From: an uncultured Moraxella sp.
Lineage (GTDB): Bacteria > Pseudomonadota > Gammaproteobacteria > Pseudomonadales > Moraxellaceae
Direction: 5' to 3'
NCBI GenBank assembly: GCA_927911235.1
Contig: CAKMOY010000207.1
Coordinates: 1-38,179, forward strand
Length of the DNA: 38,179 bases
Part shown: positions 15,898 through 24,774 of the stretch, piece by piece
How the letters are laid out: every line of letters starts with the position of its first letter
How positions within the stretch are numbered: position 1 is the stretch's first letter
Made by a program: the position numbers and the translations under genes
Notes under the pieces: generated by a model
The model's input: the letters and a program-made list of their open reading frames with translations, nothing else
What the model was told of the DNA's origin: nothing
The model's database searches: none

Positions 15898-17286
15898 TTA
15901 TTTCTTACCAGTCAGATTGACCAAGTATTTTCTTGTCATTACGCTGGCATTGGTAATGCGTTCGGCAGGCAGTTTTGGTGTGTAGTCATAGACCAGCGGA
16001 ATTTGACCTTTGCTAAATGCGTCCACCAAATCATAATCGTGGTCTAGTCCTACCGAATAGCCGACAATGGATTTTAGCGTTCCCAAATAAGTACGGATAG
16101 ACTCAATTAGGCTGTCAATCAACGCATCATCAATCGGTCTGTCCACATATTGCAGCTCAAACTGGCGAATAGACTCATCAATCATATCGCCTGTTCTTTG
16201 AGCCACTTCAAAGTTTTTGATATGACTGACGGATGGAAAGCACGCCAAGCGGTTGCCCCACGCTCTAAAACCTGTGCCATAGCTGTTAAAGACGGTGGTA
16301 ATGCCTTTTTCGTTTAGGCGGTTGGTCTCGGACTGCGGGTCATCAATGCGAGCAGTGAGCGGAATTTCTAGGGCGGTTACACCAAGTAGCTCGTGGTTGG
16401 ATTTTGAATGCCAATAGCCTTTGTCCACATCCACTTTCATTCTAAGACCCGCCAAATGCGTGGCAAGGTGTTCTGTACCCAAAATACCTACGACATACGG
16501 ATAGCACAGCTCGGCTCTATCGCTACTGGTGTTAAAGTTAATCGTGCCAGTCGCCCCACGCCCTTGTAGGACAGCAGATAGGCTTGTGCCTTTGGGGGCG
16601 TTGATGTAGGCGATGGCGTTTAGTTTGGTTGCCATGGTAATCATTGCACTGCTTGCTGTGGCGGTCTTGTCATACTCTGGCACGATGATGATTTTAGCAT
16701 CCGCCCCAAATTTACCAAAGCCTTCGGTCAAAAGTTCAAGTCCTGTGCGTTTGCCACTGCTTGCTACAAATCCGCCCAAAATGTCGGCTTCGGTAACTTT
16801 GGCAGGGTCGGTGTAGGTGTAAGTAATGGTTGGGGCGGTGGGGCGAGCGTTAAAAGTAATCTCGCCTGTCAGCGTGTTAATGGTGTATTGGTTGGCATTT
16901 AGCACGGTTTGACCGTCTTTGACGGTGTAGCCGTTTTGAATGGCAGGCTTTTTTGTTTTGGCAGTTAAGGTATTGGCATCAACTGTCAAGACTTCGTCCG
17001 CCACCACTGTCTTGTGGCGAGCAGGGTCGCAGACATTAACCACATAAGCAATGCCTGCCTTGTAGCGTGTCCAGATATGGGCAGCGTCAGGCAAGGTAAA
17101 GCCTGCTTTGGTAATTTCGTCCCCACCAAACTTGGCAAAATCTTTGTTGGTTTGGCATAGGGTTAGCACATTGACATCACCAATGGGAGCAGTCCCCACA
17201 ATGGCGGTAATCGCCCCATTAACGGTATAAACAGGGCTAGAACCACCGTCAATGCGTTTGGTTTCGGTGCCGTGATGAAAAGACAT
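15898..17286 (-). CDS. Tail sheath protein (P2 FI-like) with inserted domain
   Basis: 462 aa versus about 396 in P2. The N-terminus (G-A-I-T-A-I-V-G-T-A-P, residues 24-34) and the C-terminal half (R-T-G-D-M-I-D-E-S-I-R, Y-V-D-R-P-I-D) are typical contractile sheath. Residues of about 95-165 are an insertion with beta-strand repeats (N-A-N-Q-Y-T-I-N-T-L-T-G-E-I-T-F), probably a surface domain. A strong AAGGAG precedes the ATG. Forms the contractile outer layer together with the tube. Confidence 0.9.
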   Translation of the reverse strand: MSFHHGTETKRIDGGSSPVYTVNGAITAIVGTAPIGDVNVLTLCQTNKDFAKFGGDEITKAGFTLPDAAHIWTRYKAGIAYVVNVCDPARHKTVVADEVLTVDANTLTAKTKKPAIQNGYTVKDGQTVLNANQYTINTLTGEITFNARPTAPTITYTYTDPAKVTEADILGGFVASSGKRTGLELLTEGFGKFGADAKIIIVPEYDKTATASSAMITMATKLNAIAYINAPKGTSLSAVLQGRGATGTINFNTSSDRAELCYPYVVGILGTEHLATHLAGLRMKVDVDKGYWHSKSNHELLGVTALEIPLTARIDDPQSETNRLNEKGITTVFNSYGTGFRAWGNRLACFPSVSHIKNFEVAQRTGDMIDESIRQFELQYVDRPIDDALIDSLIESIRTYLGTLKSIVGYSVGLDHDYDLVDAFSKGQIPLVYDYTPKLPAERITNASVMTRKYLVNLTGKK

Positions 17287-17298
17287 AAAATACTCCTT

Positions 17299-17805
17299 TT
17301 AAGGGGTTTTTGGTTTTAACTGGGGATTTAGCTCGTCTGTGGGCTGTCTTGTGTGGACTTGCACCACTTTGGGGCGGTTATCAGGCTGGCAAACTTCCAC
17401 GCTTTGGGTCTCGGTGCGTACCTTTAACTCATATTGCCACGCCCCACCGTCTTGGTGCAGATAGCGTTCGCTTAATAGATGAATTTTGTTGCAATGCTTG
17501 GGGCGAAAGCCTGTGATGACCGCTCGCACCTTGTCCAATAAAGCAATCGCTCCTTTATCGTGATGGACACCACGCCCAAAAACGGTAAGCGAAAAGGTTA
17601 ATTTGCGAGTTTGAACAATGGCGTGCGTGTCGTCCGTCATCTCATAATCTGACCCCTGATAGCCTATCAGTACCGCCCCCACAGCGTGGATAAAGCGATA
17701 AGTGGCAGGATTATCAGGAAACAAGTCCACTTCTACGCTGGGCAAATCCTGACGGAGCTTTTCTTGCACACTTGCCAAAATCGCCAAAGTAATACTCTCC
17801 GCCAT
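17299..17805 (-). CDS. Gp37-like tail completion protein (DUF1834)
   Basis: 168 aa from the ATG at 17805, which shares a base with the preceding stop (TGATG); an upstream in-frame ATG at 17820 lies inside that gene. Mu gp37-type (DUF1834) proteins sit between the DUF1320 protein and the sheath, as here. Residues 40-60 (H-A-V-G-A-V-L-I-G-Y-Q-G-S) are typical. The function is probably head-tail joining or tail termination. Confidence 0.82.
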   Translation of the reverse strand: MAESITLAILASVQEKLRQDLPSVEVDLFPDNPATYRFIHAVGAVLIGYQGSDYEMTDDTHAIVQTRKLTFSLTVFGRGVHHDKGAIALLDKVRAVITGFRPKHCNKIHLLSERYLHQDGGAWQYELKVRTETQSVEVCQPDNRPKVVQVHTRQPTDELNPQLKPKTP

Positions 17806-18272
17806 CAGTAACCACTCCAATCACTCTTGCCACGAGAGCGAACACGATACGCCCCACGCTCTTTGTGTAAGGCGTTTTCGTTTTTGGCTAGGTCGGTGGC
17901 AAATAGGTGCATTTTGCCATTTTGAACGAGATTTAACATTTTTAAAGCATCGTCATAGGCAGTCTGCAAGGTTTTTGGCATTTCACTGGCGTTAATCCGC
18001 CGTTTGTGTAGCCAATAGCGGGCAATGTCGCCACACCAAGTATTTAAAAGCGTTGGCACAGATTGCAAAGGCAGAGCATAACGCCCCGCCAAATAACCGT
18101 CCGCCACTTGGCAAGCGTGGCTGATTGCCTTATCCACCACCGCCCAATCAGGCTCGAAACCTTGATAATCATAATGGTTTGTCAAGTCATCACGACTAAG
18201 CTGGATAAGCTCTACCTTGCTACACAAGGCGACCATATCTTCACGGCTGATATAAGGGGCGGTGTGGTTCAT
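17805..18272 (-). CDS. DUF1320 head-completion protein (Mu gp36-like)
   Basis: 155 aa. It has the DUF1320 pattern: Y-I-S-R-E-D-M near residues 7-13, A-D-G-Y-L-A-G-R-Y-A-L-P-L near 57-69 and I-A-R-Y-W-L near 82-87. Mu gp36-like proteins act at the head-tail connector. Translation is coupled to the next gene through TGATG. Confidence 0.87.
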   Translation of the reverse strand: MNHTAPYISREDMVALCSKVELIQLSRDDLTNHYDYQGFEPDWAVVDKAISHACQVADGYLAGRYALPLQSVPTLLNTWCGDIARYWLHKRRINASEMPKTLQTAYDDALKMLNLVQNGKMHLFATDLAKNENALHKERGAYRVRSRGKSDWSGY

Positions 18273-18289
18273 TGGTTAAGCCTTTTTAG

Positions 18290-18628
18290 TTAAGCCTTTT
18301 TACGAGTGGATTTTTTAGGTTCGGCAGTTTCGGTGGTAGCCACTTCATCGCTGGTTGTGTTGCCATTAGCGGTTTCGTCCACTTGTGGAGCAACTTCATC
18401 AGGTGTTGGCTCATCTTGAATTTCTGGCATTGGCTGTGGCTCAACAACTGGCTCGTCCGCAGGTTCAAAAACAGGCTCATCTGACATTTCGTCATCAAGT
18501 AGCGTGGTATGGGCAGATACCTCGCTATATACTTCATCCGTCAAATCAATGATTTGACCTGTTTCGATACGCACCATTTCGCCATTTTGTTCAAGGATTA
18601 AAGGCGTGTTTACTTGCACTTTTTTCAT
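18290..18628 (-). CDS. Small acidic head-module protein, unknown function
   Basis: 112 aa. The first 45 residues look like a compact domain (V-N-T-P-L-I-L-E-Q-N-G-E). Residues 46-100 are a low-complexity Glu/Pro/Asp/Thr stretch, followed by the basic end K-K-S-T-R-K-K-A. Its place between the decoration protein and DUF1320 matches Mu gp35-region proteins. No firm homolog recognised. Confidence 0.7.
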   Translation of the reverse strand: MKKVQVNTPLILEQNGEMVRIETGQIIDLTDEVYSEVSAHTTLLDDEMSDEPVFEPADEPVVEPQPMPEIQDEPTPDEVAPQVDETANGNTTSDEVATTETAEPKKSTRKKA

Positions 18629-18639
18629 TGGTTTTCCCC

Positions 18640-18969
18640 TTATCTTAATAGGACTTTGACAGGTTCGTTTGCACCGCTTGCCGATGATAGGGCAAGAAAT
18701 TGCCCTGTTTCGGATTTGATGGCACAGCCTTGGGCATCGGAAGCCACTTTGTCGCCTTGCTCAATCGCACCGCCAGATTCCACAATGCCTACACCCAAAA
18801 TTTCTACTGCTACGGACTCGCCAGATTTTGCGTCCACAGGCACGATACCAAAAATAGGGTCATCGGCTGTGGCTTGTTTGCCTTTGGCGGATACAAAACG
18901 GTTGCCGATAAGTTCGCTCATCGCCAGCATAGTAACGGCAACGATTGCCGATTTGGTTGGATTTGCCAT
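18640..18969 (-). CDS. Capsid decoration protein (DUF2190-like)
   Basis: 109 aa from the ATG at 18969, preceded by GGGGA; a longer in-frame start at 19023 overlaps the preceding gene and is less likely. The Gly/Ala/Val-rich beta sequence, with V-P-V-D-A-K-S-G-E near residues 48-56 and G-D-K-V-A near 76-80, resembles DUF2190 proteins, which decorate capsids next to the major head protein. Confidence 0.65.
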   Translation of the reverse strand: MANPTKSAIVAVTMLAMSELIGNRFVSAKGKQATADDPIFGIVPVDAKSGESVAVEILGVGIVESGGAIEQGDKVASDAQGCAIKSETGQFLALSSASGANEPVKVLLR

Positions 18970-18971
18970 TG

Positions 18972-19223
18972 TTATTCCCCTTGCAAAAGTGTGTTTTTGA
19001 TGTGGTAGCCGTGCAATGCCCACAGCTCGTTAATGGCATTGTTGAAGGCAATTTTACGCCCAATGTTTTCGTCAAATTGCTTAGGGTCAATACAGCCAGA
19101 TTTACCAATCACGGTATAGCCACTTTTTAAAGTTAAGGCACACACGGTGCAGGTTTCGCCAAAGCGAGCGTATTCTTCTTTTGCAATCAAGGCTTGCAAG
19201 TCTTCTTGGGTAATTTTGGTCAT
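18972..19223 (-). CDS. Gp49-family protein
   Basis: 83 aa from M-T-K-I-T-Q (ATG 19223); a start four codons upstream is possible. The segment T-V-C-A-L-T-L-K-S-G-Y-T-V-I-G-K-S and the F-D-E-N-I-G-R-K-I-A-F-N-N-A-I run match the gp49/gp66 family common in phages. Function unknown. It lies directly after the capsid gene. Confidence 0.75.
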   Translation of the reverse strand: MTKITQEDLQALIAKEEYARFGETCTVCALTLKSGYTVIGKSGCIDPKQFDENIGRKIAFNNAINELWALHGYHIKNTLLQGE

Positions 19224-19238
19224 TTTAATCTCCAAAGG

Positions 19239-20168
19239 TTAAATCACATTTTCAAATAAGAAACCACACGCACCGCCCACGACAGCAGCCTTTCTGATGT
19301 CGGTATAACGCACATATTGCACCTTACCGCCTTCACCATCATATCTGTCCACGACAGGCAACCCACGACGGCGGAAAGTATAACCAAACGCAGGTACGCC
19401 CTCATCATTACCGCCTGGTACCTGGTCTGGGCGGACGATAAGGCTGGCAAAATTGCCCCAAATCGGTTTGGTTTGCTTGTTACCCACTGGGATTGATACC
19501 GCATTACCGATTAAAATTTCATCAAGTTCAAGTAACTGTTTAAGCGTAGCGATATTCAATAACGGCTTATTGGCATTATCGCTAATCAGTGAACGCAGTT
19601 TGGCACTTCTGCGGATTTGGGTGTAGACCTGACCGCTTAGCACCAATGTCTTAGGCGTTACGCCTGTTGCACTTCGTACCTGCTCTTTGGCATCGTCAAT
19701 GATGGTTTGAATGTCGGCATCATCCGTCGTCCATTTTGCAGAGGTAAAATCTTTGGTATGGGCGTTGGCATAGACCGATTTTGTTTGAATAAGGCGAGCA
19801 ATTTCAGCTTCTTGACGAAGTTGTACGCCTTGTACCACACGGCGAGTGGCTTTGGCATGTTCGTCAAATTGACTTTCGTGCTGTTCACGGTAGTCCACGC
19901 CTGCCGCCAAATCATGTTCTTCCAGCACCACAGGCATTGTCGTGGTTTTATCAAGCGTGATGATGTTGCTTGCTGCACCGACCGCTCGCTCGGTTTCATA
20001 TTCCACGAGCGAACCCTTGCCAAAAACTGGCACTTTAATGCCTTCTTTATCGGTATAAACCACAGGCATAATCCGCTCGCCAATAAAATCCGACTGCATA
20101 TAACCCAAGGCAAGATTGGTTAAGACTTCATCTTTGCCACGCAGATGTGATAGATGTGTTGCACTCAT
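19239..20168 (-). CDS. Putative major capsid protein
   Basis: 309 aa from the second ATG (20168), which has better spacing from AGGAG than the ATG at 20171. The call rests on position directly after the protease/scaffold and before head-completion genes, plus length and composition. The sequence (L-A-L-G-Y-M-Q-S-D-F-I-G-E-R-I-M-P-V near residues 20-37) resembles HK97-fold capsid proteins of other transposable and related phages more than Mu gpT itself. Confidence 0.78.
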   Translation of the reverse strand: MSATHLSHLRGKDEVLTNLALGYMQSDFIGERIMPVVYTDKEGIKVPVFGKGSLVEYETERAVGAASNIITLDKTTTMPVVLEEHDLAAGVDYREQHESQFDEHAKATRRVVQGVQLRQEAEIARLIQTKSVYANAHTKDFTSAKWTTDDADIQTIIDDAKEQVRSATGVTPKTLVLSGQVYTQIRRSAKLRSLISDNANKPLLNIATLKQLLELDEILIGNAVSIPVGNKQTKPIWGNFASLIVRPDQVPGGNDEGVPAFGYTFRRRGLPVVDRYDGEGGKVQYVRYTDIRKAAVVGGACGFLFENVI

Positions 20169-20195
20169 CATATACTCCTAAATTATTTTTTAAAA

Positions 20196-21268
20196 TTAAG
20201 CTGTACGGCGGGCAGCTTCTTCATAACTGATGTTTTCGGATTTCATCAAGGCTGTGGCTCGCTCGTGGTGGGACATATTTTCGCTAAAATTGACCGTGCT
20301 TTTGGTAACTTTGTCGGTCAAATGCGAATGCTGTTTTGGCAAGTTACCCAAAAATTCTTTAAAGGCGACCGCCAATGGCTTTTTGTCATCGCCCTCGCCA
20401 AAGTCAGCAGTGGTGTCGTTTGGAAATTCGGCAAAGTTTAATACTTGGGTCAATAGCTCTTTGTCGCAGGGCTTAATCTTGCCATCTTTGACAAGGCTCT
20501 CAGCAAAATTGGCATTGACGGCATTTGCCACATCTCGCTCTTTTTGGCTTGCTCAGCTTTAAACTTAGCAAGTTCGGCTTCGGCTTTTTCGGCTCGTGCC
20601 ACAGCATCATTTAATTCATTCATTGCAGTCTCGCTTTGGTTGTTGGGGGTTGGGTTAGGGTTATCAGATTTATCGCCACTGGTGTTAGTTTTTGATGGCT
20701 CATCCGTGCTTAAGCTTGGATTGGGGTTATCGTCTTGGCTGACAGGTGGTTCACTAAAATTAAAAAATCTGGCAAAGATACTTTTAATATCAAAGACAAG
20801 TTTTTCACTCTCGGACAGCTCGCCAAAGCTGACAACGCCGTCGCTATTATCATTAAAACTCACAGGCGATAAGCCCTTGACCGCAGGGGGCAACGCTCCT
20901 AAAAACCCAATGTGGCGTAAATACCAGTTATCAGGCTTAGGGTTGCTTGGGTGTTTGGGTGGGTAGAAGCTGGCGGAGAGTTTTTTGTAACGCCCAGATT
21001 TGACAAGCTCCACAAAGCCTTCGTCCATTTCGCCAAACTCTGCATACAGTTTGTCGCCTTTGGCGGATAGGGATTTGACCCAGCCATAAGCGGGAGCGTT
21101 GTCATCAGGGTGTCCGATGACGATGGGGGCTTCGTGAAAGCTCGGATTGTAGCCATTTGCAATGGCATTAAGGTCGTCAGGCGTGATGGTAACTTCTTTG
21201 CCTGAGTTATCAGCTCGTGTGCCAGCGATAAAGATTTCGTGTTGTATGGTTTGCATAACAAAATCCAA
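20196..21268 (-). CDS. Prohead protease I / scaffold Z (Mu gp32-33-like), frameshifted
   Basis: The first frame (21268 to 20450) carries the protease. H-E-I-F-I-A-G-T and P-I-V-I-G-H-P near residues 46-52 and L-S-A-S-F-Y-P near 96-102 are typical of the Mu I family. It then enters a long coiled, Asn/Ser/Asp linker. At the T5 run 20541-20545 one base is missing; restoring it continues into the Ala-rich scaffold end (20531 to 20196: A-N-A-V-N-A-N-F-A-E). The whole is about 358 aa. In Mu the scaffold Z is an internal in-frame product of I. A programmed -1 slip on the A5G stretch is an alternative. Confidence 0.82.
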
Positions 21269-21282
21269 TGTAATTTTGGGCT

Positions 21283-21325
21283 ATTATGCAAAATTTTAGT
21301 ATTATGGTCTTTTAAAGCGTTTTAA
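21283..21325 (-). promoter_or_regulatory. Late promoter P2 (protease, capsid, sheath, tube)
   Basis: The minus strand has TTAAAACGCTTTAAAAGAC (21307-21325), 18 bp, then CATAAT (21283-21288). It lies just upstream of the protease gene, the position of PI in Mu. The -10 context TTTGCATAATA resembles that of P1 (TTGGCATAATA). Confidence 0.75.
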
Positions 21326-21499
21326 GAAATTTGGTGGGAAATTTAAGGATTTTAATAGGATTTGAAAATGGGCGATTTTAGGGGCTATTTTGGGGGTTTT
21401 GGGGCGTATTTTGGGCAAAGATGGGGATTTGGTGGGATAGGGGCGTTAAAAGCGGTTTTGACCGTTTTTGACCGCCTTTTGTGGGGCGTTTGGATAACA
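21326..21499. other. Low-complexity gap between mor and P2
   Basis: About 170 bp, G/T-rich on the plus strand. It includes an inverted repeat around 21450-21480 (AAAAGCGG...CCGCCTTTT) with two copies of TTTTGACCG inside. A 40-aa Pro/Gln-rich ORF starting at 21502 in overlap with the mor stop can be read but looks like chance. Nothing else seen. Confidence 0.4.
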
Positions 21500-21840
21500 T
21501 CAATCGTCCCACAAGGAGAATTGGCGGGTATTAAACTCAAATTGGCGTTGTTCTTTGATGATGGCGTAAATGCGTTGCAAGGTTACGCCATACTTTTGGC
21601 AAGGACTTCGTGGTTGTCGCCTGTGAACTCATCATAGATTTGGCGGTTACGGCGGGCGGCTTTGCCTGAGATGTTTTTTGGAATGTACAAATTCTCCCCG
21701 CCAAACTCATCAAGCACGGTGTCGGTACTCTCTTCGGCAATGGCGGTCGCCTGTGTCTTATCCACGCCTTGACCGAGCAGGGCGTGATAAATGATGTCAT
21801 ATAGGGCTTGACTAAATTCGTGTTGGCGGGATTTGCTCAT
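21500..21840 (-). CDS. mor: Mor/C-family transcription activator, frameshifted
   Basis: The first frame (21840 to 21583) reads the Mor dimerisation domain, with F-G-G-E-N-L-Y-I-P-K-N near residues 46-56 and R-N-R-Q-I-Y-D-E-F-T-G-D-N-H near 64-77. It breaks at the A4 run (plus strand T4, 21594-21597). Adding one base continues into the helix-turn-helix K-Y-G-V-T-L-Q-R-I-Y-A-I-I-K, with a stop at 21500, for about 113 aa. It is the only Mor/C gene seen, so it is the best candidate activator of late promoters P1-P4. It is the last early gene before the late genes. Confidence 0.85.
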
Positions 21841-21855
21841 TTTGGCTTCCTTTGG

Positions 21856-22330
21856 TTAAGTGTTGGTTTGGTTTGGTTTTTCTACCCGTTTACGCCAGCT
21901 TTTTAGGCGTTCTATGATGTTGCTGGCTTGCTCACTATCCAAATCATCTATGGCGGTTTGGGTTTGATTTTTGATATAAGTTGCCAATGCTTGCTCACTC
22001 TCATTTCTAACCGCTCCCAGTGCGTGTAAATCCAGCCACAGATGGCGGATAAGTTTGATTTGTTGTTCTATGTCAAGACTTGCCTTATCGTCTATGGGCT
22101 CTGGGTCTTTTTTTCTTATGTGTTACCACAAATCCAAGCTGTTTTAACCTTGTCAATACCTTGTTTAATTCACTGATAGTCATCGCTTTGGTGCTGTCTT
22201 TGCCAGTCATTGCCACAAGGAGCGAGCGGTAAGTGTCGTCATCAAGGCACAGTTTACTTTTGCCGATATGGATAAGCTGAATGAGTTTGGGCTTATTTAA
22301 CGCAGTTCTTTTGGTTTTGTGTTGGCTCAT
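21856..22330 (-). CDS. gemA: GemA / Mu gp16-like regulatory protein, frameshifted
   Basis: The first frame (to 22085) holds the N-terminal gp16 domain: I-Q-L-I-H-I-G-K-S-K-L-C-L-D-D-D-T-Y-R near residues 17-35. At the A7 run (plus strand T7, 22108-22114) one base is in excess. Removing it continues into L-I-R-H-L-W-L-D-L-H-A-L-G-A-V-R and A-S-N-I-I-E-R-L-K-S-W, the typical C-terminal half, ending at 21856. The repaired length is about 158 aa. In Mu, GemA affects host gene expression and supercoiling. It lies between HU and mor. Confidence 0.85.
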
Positions 22331-22397
22331 TTTGATTTTCCTTAATGGGTAATGATAAGCAAAGCTTACCCCTGCTTATCATTTGGGCTTGGTGGGG

Positions 22398-22673
22398 TTA
22401 ATTAACGGCTTCTTTTAGCCCTTTGCCCGCTTTAAACGATGGGACTTTTTTGGCTGGGACTTGGATTTTTTCGCCTGTTTTGGGGTTACGGGCGGTGCGG
22501 GCTTTTTGGGTTTTGATGGCAAACGAGCCAAAGCCCACCAGATTGATTTCGCCACCCTTTGCCAGTTCGTCTTTAATGCTACCCAGCACCGCATTGACCG
22601 CATTCTCGCATTGTTTGAGTGGCAAACCGTCTAGTTTGTCATAGACAGATTTAACGAGTTCTTGTTTGTTCAT
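22398..22673 (-). CDS. HU-family DNA-binding protein
   Basis: 91 aa, full-length HU. Conserved blocks: M-N-K-Q-E-L-V, G-S-I-K-D-E-L-A-K-G-G, L-V-G-F-G-S-F and the arm R-T-A-R-N-P-K-T-G-E-K-I-Q-V-P-A. HU bends DNA and is needed for the Mu transpososome, where the host normally supplies it. Here the gene is within the early operon, so the phage carries its own. Confidence 0.93.
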   Translation of the reverse strand: MNKQELVKSVYDKLDGLPLKQCENAVNAVLGSIKDELAKGGEINLVGFGSFAIKTQKARTARNPKTGEKIQVPAKKVPSFKAGKGLKEAVN

Positions 22674-22751
22674 AATATGTTACCTTTTAAAGTTGGTCTT
22701 TTGGGACAATGACAAGGCGACCAACGCTTGCCATTGTTTTGATTTAGGGGG

Positions 22752-23384
22752 TTAAAGATTGGCAAAATCAAGGCTAATCTGTTGATATTTGCCGTGTTCA
22801 TCTCGCTCATAAAACCGCATATATTCTTTTGATGAGATGATCTGTGTGGCATCACTAATCGCTTGCATTGCCTTTTGCCATTTGTCGTCCGTGATATTTA
22901 AGCTACGCAAGGACAAGACACGGCGGATATTGATTTTGCCTTCTTTGTCCACTGCAAAGGCGTTGTCAATGATGGCTTTGATGTTGTCGTTGCTGTCTTT
23001 TGTCCAATCACGCAAACATTCGTCAATCAAGGATTTGGCAACCTGCAAGCGTTCGTCAAACACAAGGTTATCTTGGATAGCAATTTGCACTTTGTATTTG
23101 CCGTCAAAGCTCATTAGGGTAACATTGCCCTTTTTACCGCCAATTTGGGTATCGTATTCTTGGGCGGAGAGTTCTACGAAGTTGTGAAATTCAGCAAAAA
23201 ACTGCTCTTTTACCGCCCGCATTTGGATTTGTAGGCTTAGGGCTTGTTTGACAAGATTGATGACGGTTTCGTCTCGTAGCTTGTCAATTTCCTTGATTTT
23301 ATCAAGGGGGATAAGGTGTCCCTTGTCGTTTAGACGGTAGCCGTCAGGAATGGCGGTATTAGCGATTGGGGTTTGTTCGGTCAT
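22752..23384 (-). CDS. DUF3164 family early protein
   Basis: 210 aa. It matches DUF3164 proteins of Mu-like phages: I-P-D-G-Y-R-L-N-D-K-G-H-L-I-P near residues 13-27 and D-G-K-Y-K-V-Q-I-A-I-Q-D near 94-105. Found in early operons next to transposition genes; function unknown. Confidence 0.85.
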   Translation of the reverse strand: MTEQTPIANTAIPDGYRLNDKGHLIPLDKIKEIDKLRDETVINLVKQALSLQIQMRAVKEQFFAEFHNFVELSAQEYDTQIGGKKGNVTLMSFDGKYKVQIAIQDNLVFDERLQVAKSLIDECLRDWTKDSNDNIKAIIDNAFAVDKEGKINIRRVLSLRSLNITDDKWQKAMQAISDATQIISSKEYMRFYERDEHGKYQQISLDFANL

Positions 23385-23404
23385 AAAATACTCCGCAGGT
23401 TTGG

Positions 23405-23599
23405 TTAAGTTAGTTTACGATAACGACATTGCAAAGTGTGAGCGGTCATAAACAGTCGCATTTTTAGCAAGTGGTCGTCATTGTCTTGGTTGAGTTTAAA
23501 TAAATCATCTTTGGCTTTCATAATCGCCGTTGCCAGTTTTTCTTTGTCAAGCTCGCCACGCTTAATCAAAATCTGCAAGGCTTCATCAAGCATTAGCAT
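23405..23599 (-). CDS. Small early protein, unknown
   Basis: 64 aa, helical and charged (L-D-K-E-K-L-A-T-A-I-M-K-A-K-D-D-L), no recognised domain. It lies between the B ATPase and DUF3164 in the same direction with short spacers, so it is probably part of the early operon. Confidence 0.55.
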   Translation of the reverse strand: MLMLDEALQILIKRGELDKEKLATAIMKAKDDLFKLNQDNDDHLLKMRLFMTAHTLQCRYRKLT

Positions 23600-23625
23600 A
23601 CCCAGCGAGTTTTTGGCATCGGTAT

Positions 23626-24765
23626 TTAAATGCTTTTGATAATATCGCTATCTACCTTATCAAAACCCAAATAAACGGTTTCGTTCATAGCGTGGGCGAC
23701 TAGGTTATTGACCGCCAAAGGATAAAGTAGGCTATGCTCGTGCGTACAAGCTTTGGTGCGAGATTTAACGGTTAGACGCTGACTTATGGCATCAAGGGCG
23801 GACTCATCTAGGATTTGTTTAATATCGCCCCCTGCTCGCTCAAATTTATGCTTTAAGTAACCCGCCAATTTACCATCGGTCAAAGGTTCTAAGGTGGCAA
23901 TCTCACAGCGTTGCACCACTTCACGCACCGCAGGGTTATTTTCAGCCAGCTTGGTGGCAAGCTCGGTCTGTCCAATCAGCACAATGCCAAGCAAGCGGTC
24001 AAAGCCTGCTTTTAATTCATAAAAGCGTTTTAGGTGCTTTAAGGTGGGGATGGGCAAGCCGTGAGCTTCCTCAATGACAATCAAGTGGCGATTGCCCGCC
24101 TTGTGGCTTTCAGTCAGAGCCTTGTGGATTTGGCGAAAACGAGCTTCTGGACTTCTCTTGGGTTTTTCGCTTGGGGCGACTGCTTCTAGGATAGCCTCGG
24201 CAATGTGTACTGATTTTAAGGTTTTGCCCTTGATGTCATTATCCTCCATCGCCAGCACATACGGCTCAATGAGAGTAGTGGCTTTGCCGTCCTTAAAAAG
24301 TCGGTCGTGCAAATCCTCACGCAAGGTAGATTTGCCTGCACCGCTCTCGCCAATGACCGCAAGAAACCCGCCATTACTCGCCACATCATATAGGCGTTCA
24401 CGGATATAGCGGACATCGTCAGATTTAAAAATATCGTCCGATGAGCGGATTTCGTCATCAAAGGGGTCTTTGGCAAGCCCAAAATGGCGACGAGTTTGGG
24501 GGTTTAGGGTGGATTTTCTAAGTAGCATAAGTTCATCCTTATCTTGACTTATGGGGGTTTTGGGGTTTTCGGTTTGGGTCAAAATGCTTGGCACGCTGAC
24601 CCTATTTTTTATAAAATACTCGGCAAGATTTGCCTTAAATTGTTTGGTATTTTTGCTTGGAAAAACACCGTGAACCACAGCATTGACAAGAGCGGTTTTG
24701 CTAATGCCCAGCTCATTTGCTACGATCTGATAAGATTTTCCAAGCTCGTTAAAGGCGGTTTTCAT
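23626..24765 (-). CDS. Transposition ATPase B (AAA, ExeA-like)
   Basis: 379 aa. An N-terminal helix-turn-helix (about residues 8-32, I-V-A-N-E-L-G-I-S-K-T-A-L) precedes an AAA+ core. Walker A is G-E-S-G-A-G-K-S-T at 139-147 and Walker B is H-L-I-V-I-E-E-A-H at 227-235. Mu B-type ATPases bind target DNA and deliver it to the transposase, and give target immunity. It is directly downstream of A, 9 bp away. Confidence 0.92.
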   Translation of the reverse strand: MKTAFNELGKSYQIVANELGISKTALVNAVVHGVFPSKNTKQFKANLAEYFIKNRVSVPSILTQTENPKTPISQDKDELMLLRKSTLNPQTRRHFGLAKDPFDDEIRSSDDIFKSDDVRYIRERLYDVASNGGFLAVIGESGAGKSTLREDLHDRLFKDGKATTLIEPYVLAMEDNDIKGKTLKSVHIAEAILEAVAPSEKPKRSPEARFRQIHKALTESHKAGNRHLIVIEEAHGLPIPTLKHLKRFYELKAGFDRLLGIVLIGQTELATKLAENNPAVREVVQRCEIATLEPLTDGKLAGYLKHKFERAGGDIKQILDESALDAISQRLTVKSRTKACTHEHSLLYPLAVNNLVAHAMNETVYLGFDKVDSDIIKSI

Positions 24766-24774
24766 TCCTAATCC

